Shown in pieces: positions 7,263 through 12,193 of a stretch of DNA of 13,363 nucleotides (the stretch's first letter is position 1; each line of letters starts with the position of its first letter). Both the position numbers and the translations under genes were made by a program. The notes beneath the pieces are model-generated. The model was given only the letters and a program-made list of their open reading frames with translations, had not been told where the DNA came from and did not search any database. This DNA comes from DUMC01 sp035362115 (lineage in GTDB: Bacteria; Bacillota; Clostridia; Acetivibrionales; DUMC01). The stretch is taken from positions 1 through 13,363 of the forward strand of contig DAOSDD010000113.1 of the NCBI GenBank assembly GCA_035362115.1, written 5' to 3'.

Positions 7263-8900
7263 TTATTTAGCAGCTCTGTCCTGTCTTGATTGGTAAATAC
7301 TTAATACTTTATCCAAACCCATTCCTTTTACTTGAGCTACATAATCATCATATTTATCTAATGGTTCTTGACCTGTCATAAACTTTACCTTCATGTCTTG
7401 AATATATTTATTCATATCCGGCCAAATCAAATTCAAATTATCTGTTTCTTCTTTTGTAAAACGGATTCGTAATAGTGATGGTTTATTGAAATATTTTTGT
7501 TGAGCATCATTTATATCCATTACCCATGTGCAATATTTCGTTTTCCAGGCTTCATAATCCTGAGTATGCGGGAAAGAAGGCTGCCCACCTCCTACAGATT
7601 GCAGGAACTCGTTAAAAGGTACTCCATTCGGTGATTCTCTTACAACTATTTTTCCATTAACTTTATCATAGGTAATTCCCTCAACACCATAATTCTGAAG
7701 GATTATAGCTTCAGGATTTCTGCTGAGAAAGTCTATATATCTTACTGCAATATCTTTATTCTTACATTTGCCTGAAACAGCCACACCACTTGAAATACTA
7801 CTGCTTCCTGCAATAAAATATTGATCCCCGTACGGTCCTCTTAAAGGATCAAGAGGAACAAACACCGGTTCATTACCGGTTGTGTCGTTTGTTTCTGGAG
7901 AAAGTCCGCTCATAATACCTGCAAATGTACTGTAAGTAATTGTACACCCCATTATATTTGACTTTGCATATTCATAAGTTTCTACTGTTTTTAGAGCTTC
8001 TTTTTTGTGCCATAAATCTTCTTTATACAGCTTATTTATATATGCCATATATTCTTTATATCTTGGGTTTACGAAGTCACATGTTACTTTTCCGTTTTTG
8101 TCAAGCTGGAATCCACCGACACTCAGCTCAAGACCAAAACTGTTGCCTAAAGATCCATCGGCGGAATTTGAAGCCATCCATCCACATAAAGGTAATTCGT
8201 CATTCTGACCATTGTTATTAAGATCATTTGTCTTAAACAATTTCAATATGTTGTAAAAATCGTCCAGTGTTTTAGGTATCTCTTGATTTAATCTTTCTAC
8301 CCACTTTACATTAAGCAATGGGGTAACAGCATTAGCATTTATAATTGAATAACCAGCTAAGAAATAAAAATGCCCATCATCAGATGTCCTTAATTTTATT
8401 TCAGAAGGGTTCTCCTTAACATATTTCATCAAATATGGAGCGTTTTTTTCCACCAGATCATCAAGCTGTACGATAACTCCATCTTCTACAAATTGCGGTG
8501 CATCAGCAAGAGAAACGTAAAACATATCAGGGATGTCAGTTCCTGCTGCTATTCTGCTCTTAATGGTTGCATCATAATCTTTCATGATAACTTCCCATTC
8601 AACCTCAACATTGGTTATCTCTTCATACTTTTTGTAAACAGGTAATTCTATACTTGCAGGCGGTATAGTAGTTGAACCTGGTGCCGGTACTGCAAATACC
8701 AGTTTAACCTTTTCTTTTGTTAGCGGAAGCTGCCCCGTATAAACTTGTTCTTTCTCCGTATTACTTGCAGTGTTTGCAGGATCTTTACCTGCCGTTGTAA
8801 TATCAACCCTTCCGTCACTATCGTTTGCTTTTTTAACTGTACATGCTGAAATTGTAAATATCATGGCTACTGCTAACAAAAGACTAATAATTTTTTTCAT
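7263..8900 (-). CDS. Lipoprotein extracellular substrate-binding protein, LplA/YtcQ-like
   Basis: The 545-aa product begins with a lipoprotein signal peptide ending in the lipobox ISAC, with the lipidated cysteine at residue 20, then a Ser/Thr/Asn/Lys-rich linker to about residue 55. The remainder has the look of the large LplA/YtcQ group of sugar-binding lipoproteins: KVKLVFAVPAPG at the start of lobe 1, DIPDMFYVS near residue 122, and an acidic DLNNNGQNDE loop at 226-235 that resembles a calcium-binding loop common in this group. The ATG at 8900 has a strong GGGAGG site. It is first in the apparent import operon, but 319 bp containing a repeat element separate it from the next gene. Members of this group usually serve LplB/YtcP-type permeases, which are not present here, so this protein may feed the permeases downstream or a different transporter. 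Confidence 0.88.
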   Translation of the reverse strand: MKKIISLLLAVAMIFTISACTVKKANDSDGRVDITTAGKDPANTASNTEKEQVYTGQLPLTKEKVKLVFAVPAPGSTTIPPASIELPVYKKYEEITNVEVEWEVIMKDYDATIKSRIAAGTDIPDMFYVSLADAPQFVEDGVIVQLDDLVEKNAPYLMKYVKENPSEIKLRTSDDGHFYFLAGYSIINANAVTPLLNVKWVERLNQEIPKTLDDFYNILKLFKTNDLNNNGQNDELPLCGWMASNSADGSLGNSFGLELSVGGFQLDKNGKVTCDFVNPRYKEYMAYINKLYKEDLWHKKEALKTVETYEYAKSNIMGCTITYSTFAGIMSGLSPETNDTTGNEPVFVPLDPLRGPYGDQYFIAGSSSISSGVAVSGKCKNKDIAVRYIDFLSRNPEAIILQNYGVEGITYDKVNGKIVVRESPNGVPFNEFLQSVGGGQPSFPHTQDYEAWKTKYCTWVMDINDAQQKYFNKPSLLRIRFTKEETDNLNLIWPDMNKYIQDMKVKFMTGQEPLDKYDDYVAQVKGMGLDKVLSIYQSRQDRAAK

Positions 8901-9210
8901 AAATTATTCCTCCCTCTTGTAATTATAATACATAATAAAACAAACTTATTAAATATATAGTTCTAGCCCCCCATAATTTTTCACCTCGCATTTCTACATT
9001 ACATTCTTGATTTTTTAAAAAATGAAATGTGTATTATATATCGCTGCTATGCTAAAAAAGTAGTACAAAATTTGCTGCGAAAAATTATATTTTATCAATA
9101 AGTACAATGTGACAATTACTGTGCATTTGTACAATACTCTGCGAACACTTGTAGTTTCTAATATTAGTAGTTATTAAAAGTATATTGGTATATTTTAGCA
9201 TATTAGTATA
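8901..9210 (-). promoter_or_regulatory. Promoter and leader region of the import operon
   Basis: This 310-bp gene-free gap lies before the lipoprotein gene. A consensus -10 (TATAAT on the minus strand, 9033-9038) would give a transcript start near 9026 and a leader of about 125 nt; the matching -35 position is poor (ACTTTT), as in activator-dependent promoters. Just upstream is a repeated two-part motif at 9063-9081 and 9129-9145. Another TATAAT at 9084-9089 has a TTGTCA (9110-9115) at an over-long 20-bp spacing. The end nearest 9210 is AT-rich with repeated TATT/AATATA words. No GC-rich terminator for the GH109-like gene is visible. Confidence 0.4.
9063..9145. repeat. Two-part direct repeat GTACAA...CTGCGAA upstream of the operon -10
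   Basis: On the plus strand, GTACAA followed by CTGCGAA occurs at 9063-9081 (6-nt gap) and again at 9129-9145 (4-nt gap), with a third GTACAA at 9102-9107. The inner copy abuts the expected -35 position of the promoter with its -10 at 9033-9038. Paired direct repeats near a weak -35 are typical of AraC-type or response-regulator activators, which often control such importers. The assignment to a regulator family is inference. Confidence 0.35.
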
Positions 9211-10461
9211 TTAATGATACGGGCGTTCAATCCAAATTCTTTTTGCATTTTCAATTGCTTCCTGACTTGGCGTAATTTTCCCTTTAATGCTGCTATATGG
9301 TTGTCCAGGAGCATAATCCTCCGGATATGGAGACCAATTGTCATTTTCATATCTTTTCCTTACATTCTCATCTCTAAAGTCCGGTATCTCGAAAGGTGCT
9401 CCATTGGCAAGTGCTGATTTGTATGCCTGAATCCCTACAAGTGTCATATCTAAGCCTTTATAAACATCATGGTATGGCTGCTTGTTTGTTTTTATTGCCT
9501 CAGCAAAATTATATAGAACAAAAAAGTCTGCGCCGTTATGAGATGATGATGGTGCTATATCATTAAAATCAGGGAAATTAGGCAAGTATGTTTTTTCAAC
9601 CTCTTCATCAGGTTTCAAGTCCATTGAATTATGTTTTATTCTAACCATTTGCTTATTACCGGTACGCATGTTTTCCATAAATCCACGGGTTCCATGAACT
9701 CTAAACCAATTTCCATCTCCCCGTAATGAAACACCATTTAACACAACAACAGCATCGTTATTCATACGACACATAATAGTTGCAGCTATATCATGTATGC
9801 GAACATGCAATTTTTGTTCATCTTTTTCTGAAAATGGAATACATAATGCATTTACACTTGTAGGTCTTGTGTCTGTAATATACATAAGAGGTCCAATTGA
9901 ATGAGTACAATAATATGTAGCAGGTTTTACATTTCTCCAGTGATCCAATCCCATTGCAAGTTGATTAAAACCGTCTGCAGAACACGGGTGTATATATTCA
10001 CCTTCACCAAATTGAATTTCACCAACTGCATCTTCCTTATACAGTTTTCTCATTTCCTGGATATATCTTGTATATGGATAATTTTCGCCAAACAAATATA
10101 TCTTATTACTTTTCTCAACGGCTCTGGCAAGGCTGACTCCTTCTCCCAATGTCTTGCATGCTCCAACTTCACTCATTACATGTTTTTCTGCCTGTAATGC
10201 TTTAATTGCAAATGGTGCATGTTCATGAAAATAATTGCATAATATTACGGCATCCATATCATGTTCAAGGAATTTCGCATAATCAGTATATCCCTTAACT
10301 TTATATTGATTACTAATTTCATTTAATAATTTTTCTTCGATATCACATATGGCTGCTAATTCCATATTAAATATGCTACTATGTTTATTTATATCTTTTA
10401 TATACTCTAAACCTCTTTTTATACCAACTACACCAACACGAATATTCTTATTTTGATTCAT
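9211..10461 (-). CDS. Gfo/Idh/MocA-fold NAD(P)-dependent protein, GH109-like, lacking the EKP lysine
   Basis: From the ATG at 10461 the product is 416 aa. The N-terminal Rossmann fold carries GVVGIKRG at residues 10-17, followed by KFLEHDMDAVIL and NYFHEHAPFAIKAL. The usual catalytic EKP motif reads EVG here (after KHVMS, near residues 98-100), so its lysine is missing. The C-terminal domain contains GEYIHP, DHWRN, YYCTHSIGPLMYITDT (183-198) and SHNGADFF (307-314). This set recalls the NAD-dependent glycosidase family GH109 (WR, THGLGP and HGGxDF motifs) rather than ordinary sugar dehydrogenases. A GTG 24 bp further upstream is in frame but has no binding site, whereas AAGGTGG lies 6 nt before the ATG. 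It is paralogous to the truncated gene at the right edge. Its own promoter region is the 10486-11094 gap. An unknown dehydrogenase remains possible. Confidence 0.85.
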   Translation of the reverse strand: MNQNKNIRVGVVGIKRGLEYIKDINKHSSIFNMELAAICDIEEKLLNEISNQYKVKGYTDYAKFLEHDMDAVILCNYFHEHAPFAIKALQAEKHVMSEVGACKTLGEGVSLARAVEKSNKIYLFGENYPYTRYIQEMRKLYKEDAVGEIQFGEGEYIHPCSADGFNQLAMGLDHWRNVKPATYYCTHSIGPLMYITDTRPTSVNALCIPFSEKDEQKLHVRIHDIAATIMCRMNNDAVVVLNGVSLRGDGNWFRVHGTRGFMENMRTGNKQMVRIKHNSMDLKPDEEVEKTYLPNFPDFNDIAPSSSHNGADFFVLYNFAEAIKTNKQPYHDVYKGLDMTLVGIQAYKSALANGAPFEIPDFRDENVRKRYENDNWSPYPEDYAPGQPYSSIKGKITPSQEAIENAKRIWIERPYH

Positions 10462-10467
10462 ACTTAA

Positions 10468-10474
10468 CCACCTT
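10468..10474 (-). promoter_or_regulatory. Ribosome binding site that fixes the GH109-like start
   Basis: AAGGTGG on the minus strand ends 6 nt before the ATG at 10461. The in-frame GTG at 10485 lies upstream of this site and has no purine-rich site of its own, so the ATG is preferred. Confidence 0.7.
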
Positions 10475-10534
10475 CCTACTGCCACATAGACACAGAATTT
10501 GTTTTTGTATATAAAAACATTTTTATTATTAGCA

Positions 10535-10563
10535 ATTATTACTCAGTATTAAATAATAGTCAA
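10535..10563 (-). promoter_or_regulatory. Second candidate promoter close to the GH109-like gene
   Basis: TTGACT (10563-10558) followed after 17 bp by AATAAT (10540-10535) would start transcription near 10528, about 65 nt before the ATG at 10461. The match is fair only, and the surrounding sequence is very AT-rich, so chance is a real possibility. Confidence 0.3.
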
Positions 10564-10570
10564 CACAACG

Positions 10571-10594
10571 AATTTAGTAATTTAGTAATTTAGT
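10571..10594. repeat. Three perfect tandem copies of AATTTAGT
   Basis: The 8-bp unit AATTTAGT is repeated three times without change at 10571-10594, and the next four bases (AATG) share only its first two to three positions. It lies between the operator at 10681 and the second candidate promoter, inside the leader of the GH109-like transcript. Copy number may vary between strains by slippage. Confidence 0.75.
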
Positions 10595-10680
10595 AATGTT
10601 TTAGCAATGCATGCTTTGGTTTATAGTTTTTCGCACTTATGCTTTTTCTTCTGTTTTGTTGGAGTATTTATATTTTCCGT

Positions 10681-10694
10681 TAACGTATACGTTA
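10681..10694. promoter_or_regulatory. Perfect 14-bp palindrome, probable repressor operator
   Basis: TAACGTATACGTTA is fully self-complementary and sits at about +10 to +24 of the strong promoter at 10711-10739, a classic position for a repressor to block transcription. The TAACG/CGTTA half-sites recall LacI-family or GntR-family operators; no regulator gene is in the window, so the family is not settled. Confidence 0.6.
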
Positions 10695-10710
10695 TATTTT
10701 ATCTGTATTT

Positions 10711-10739
10711 ATTATATTATATATAGCATACATTGTCAA
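10711..10739 (-). promoter_or_regulatory. Consensus sigma-A promoter for the GH109-like gene
   Basis: On the minus strand a perfect TTGACA (10739-10734) is followed after 17 bp by a perfect TATAAT (10716-10711). The expected start is near 10704, giving a leader of about 240 nt before the ATG at 10461. Match and spacing are ideal, so this is the most convincing promoter in the window. A perfect palindrome at 10681-10694 lies just downstream, which suggests that a repressor controls it. Confidence 0.8.
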
Positions 10740-10853
10740 TATTCTTTTCCGAAAAAACCTAGTATTATAAATTGTAACTTTAAATGCCGTACATTTAATG
10801 GAAACCCTGTATAACGTTGCATAATGTTTGATGTTTAGTACTCACTCCGCTGG

Positions 10854-10894
10854 TGTCAAGGACTAACTTAGTGAATTCATCTTAACCATTGACA
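10854..10894. other. Imperfect long inverted repeat centred on GAATTC
   Basis: TGTCAA (10854-10859) pairs with TTGACA (10889-10894), and the centre TGAATTCA is a perfect palindrome, with partial pairing between. A nearby CTAACT/AGTTAG pair (about 10863 and 10897) allows an alternative fold. It lies about 115 bp upstream of the strong promoter, so it would not be in that transcript. It may be a decayed terminator or repeat. Confidence 0.3.
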
Positions 10895-10940
10895 TCTAGT
10901 TAGGCTGTTTACTTTTTGCAAAATCACTAATAATGCTATC

Positions 10941-10990
10941 CTCATACTCGCTCTCATACTTGCTCTCATTTTTATTACTCATTTTTATTA
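10941..10990. repeat. Short tandem repeats, 12 bp x 2 then 13 bp x 2
   Basis: CTCATACTCGCT (10941-10952) is followed by CTCATACTTGCT (10953-10964), then two identical CTCATTTTTATTA units (10965-10977 and 10978-10990). CTCAT therefore recurs every 12-13 bp four times. It lies in the non-coding gap upstream of the GH109-like gene. It could be a slippage product or a multi-site binding region. Confidence 0.7.
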
Positions 10991-11001
10991 TACTTATTCT
11001 A

Positions 11002-11023
11002 ATTTCGGTAACGTTGCCGAAAT
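11002..11023. promoter_or_regulatory. 22-bp near-perfect palindrome centred on AACGTT, LacI-like operator
   Basis: The 22-bp sequence runs from ATTTCGGT through AACGTT to GCCGAAAT and is self-complementary at 20 of 22 positions. A central CG inside AACGTT with symmetric flanks is typical of LacI-family operators. It begins 72 bp after the mu-crystallin-like gene's stop. No T-run follows on either strand, which argues against an intrinsic terminator. A TATAAT at 10987-10992 (minus) with a weak -35 would place the palindrome over the -35 region. The 9-bp core TAACGTTGC recurs at 10812-10820. Confidence 0.5.
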
Positions 11024-11094
11024 AGAGCTAATATTTTGTTTAAATTTGTAACTGTTAAATAATTATAAGAGCAATTCATCATACATTCATATAT

Positions 11095-12090
11095 TTACTC
11101 TGCCAAATTGTATATCAGTAGTTTATTCTCAGGATCCTTCACTGCAATATCATATAGCATTGCTGCAATTGAAACATCAAGGCATCCCATCCCTACAATA
11201 CTTATAACAATACGTTCTTTCTCACTTTCCCTGCCATTAAGACTTCCAGTGATGATGTTGGGGAATTCACCATAAAAGTCGTTTTCCTTCATTCTCCCCT
11301 CTTCAAAAAGCTTTACAAACTCGCCTCGATGCAGATGCTGCTCAATATGATCCACAATAACCTTATCAGCTTTAAAAACAAGCTCTTCATCAAGTTCCTG
11401 GTAAGAACCTATAGTTGAGACAAGTGCTCCCGGCTTAACCCAATCATTCATTACCAGCGGTGCATCTGCAGTTGTTGCAGTAACAATAATGTCAGCATCC
11501 CTTACAGCTTCTTCAGTACTATTATATGCTTTAATTTCACATGGCACTGTTTTTTCAGCTTTTGCTATAAAATTTTTACATGCTTCAGAATAAATATCGC
11601 AAATTCTGACTTCCTTGAATTTAAACAATTCACAAAGACAAACAAGTGTTGTATATCCCTGAAGACCCGCACCAATAATTGCTACTATATCTGTGTTTTT
11701 GGGAGCCAGATATTTTGCAAACACTGCAGTTTGAGCACCGGTACGCATATCCGATATCCAATCGCCATCAACTAATGCTTTCATCAGTCCTGTTCTGGGG
11801 TCAGTAAGCATGATTTTTGCTTTTATAAAGGGTAAGCCTATTTTATGGTTATTAATGAAACCTCCTACCCACTTTATTCCAGCTATATCACAAGGCTGGA
11901 CATATGAAGGCATGGAATTGATCCATCCTGGAACATTGAGAGAAGCCATATCCAGGGTTATCTTGGAGGGCATAATAATTTTATCCTCTGCATACCACTT
12001 ATACGTTTGTTCAACTCTATCAATAACACTTGAAACAGACAAATATTTTTCTACCTGAGATTTGCTTATTATCGCTATTTTTTCTTCCAT
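11095..12090 (-). CDS. Ornithine cyclodeaminase/mu-crystallin family NAD(P)-binding protein
   Basis: From the ATG at 12090 the product is 331 aa, the normal size of this family. Recognisable features are GIKWVGG (71-77, containing the conserved substrate-side lysine), MLTDPRTGLMKALVDGDWIS (94-113), the RTGAQTA helix (116-122), the nucleotide-binding GAGLQG loop (140-145) with the acidic residue D165 at the end of the next strand, and the C-terminal GMGCLDVSIA (300-309). True ornithine cyclodeaminases carry a catalytic aspartate in a G-D-x-P-G-K stretch; here the region reads GSYQELDEEL (228-237) and lacks it. A dehydrogenase, imine reductase or alanine-dehydrogenase-like activity is therefore more likely. 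GGAGGT at 12097-12102 fixes the start; an in-frame ATG at 12123 has no such site. The gene sits between two GH109-like paralogues, 103 bp after the first, suggesting use on the same, possibly amino-bearing, compound. Confidence 0.88.
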   Translation of the reverse strand: MEEKIAIISKSQVEKYLSVSSVIDRVEQTYKWYAEDKIIMPSKITLDMASLNVPGWINSMPSYVQPCDIAGIKWVGGFINNHKIGLPFIKAKIMLTDPRTGLMKALVDGDWISDMRTGAQTAVFAKYLAPKNTDIVAIIGAGLQGYTTLVCLCELFKFKEVRICDIYSEACKNFIAKAEKTVPCEIKAYNSTEEAVRDADIIVTATTADAPLVMNDWVKPGALVSTIGSYQELDEELVFKADKVIVDHIEQHLHRGEFVKLFEEGRMKENDFYGEFPNIITGSLNGRESEKERIVISIVGMGCLDVSIAAMLYDIAVKDPENKLLIYNLAE

Positions 12091-12096
12091 AATATT

Positions 12097-12102
12097 ACCT
12101 CC
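12097..12102 (-). promoter_or_regulatory. Ribosome binding site that fixes the mu-crystallin-like start
   Basis: GGAGGT on the minus strand ends 6 nt before the ATG at 12090. The longer frame from 12123 would contain this site inside its coding sequence and has no site of its own. Confidence 0.8.
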
Positions 12103-12193
12103 ACGTAACATTTTGACTTTCATATTTTATTCGCTTTAAGGGCACAAATATTTTCAGCTATTTTCACTTCACTTATCAATAGTCACGTTATCA

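Larger units (their letters stand above)
10486..11094 (-). promoter_or_regulatory. 609-bp intergenic regulatory region
   Basis: This gap lies between the mu-crystallin-like and GH109-like genes. It contains the promoters, palindromes and tandem repeats listed separately. Nothing else recognisable was seen: no convincing coding region on either strand, no tRNA, and no riboswitch or T-box that I recognise. A short arm pair TGTTTTT/AAAAACA near 10500-10520 could form a weak hairpin in the leader. Confidence 0.5.

Noticed and set aside
8963..8974. Tiny reading frame ATGGGGGGCTAG with an AGGTG site in the importer leader; a similar short frame at 6947-6964 before the 979-aa gene
   Set aside because: Three and five codons only; no sign of a leader-peptide mechanism, though the two are oddly similar in ending GGC-stop.
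9010..9023. Perfect 14-bp palindrome ATTTTTTAAAAAAT in the importer leader
   Set aside because: Composed only of an A-run and T-run in very AT-rich DNA, so it is likely to arise by chance.
9901..10197. A 98-aa plus-strand open frame
   Set aside because: Antisense shadow of the conserved C- and N-domain junction of the GH109-like gene.
10462..10704. Riboswitch or T-box in the long leader of the GH109-like gene
   Set aside because: The leader is very AT-rich, lacks conserved motifs that I recognise and has no terminator-antiterminator pair.
10611..10814. A 67-aa plus-strand open frame in the intergenic gap
   Set aside because: It overlaps the strong minus-strand promoter and operator, has low-complexity Tyr/Ile/Phe-rich content and no binding site.
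10941..10990. CRISPR-like array
   Set aside because: Units are only 12-13 bp and directly adjacent, with no spacers.
11002..11023. Hairpin as an intrinsic terminator for the mu-crystallin-like gene
   Set aside because: No T-run follows the stem on the minus strand, and the symmetric AACGTT core fits an operator better.
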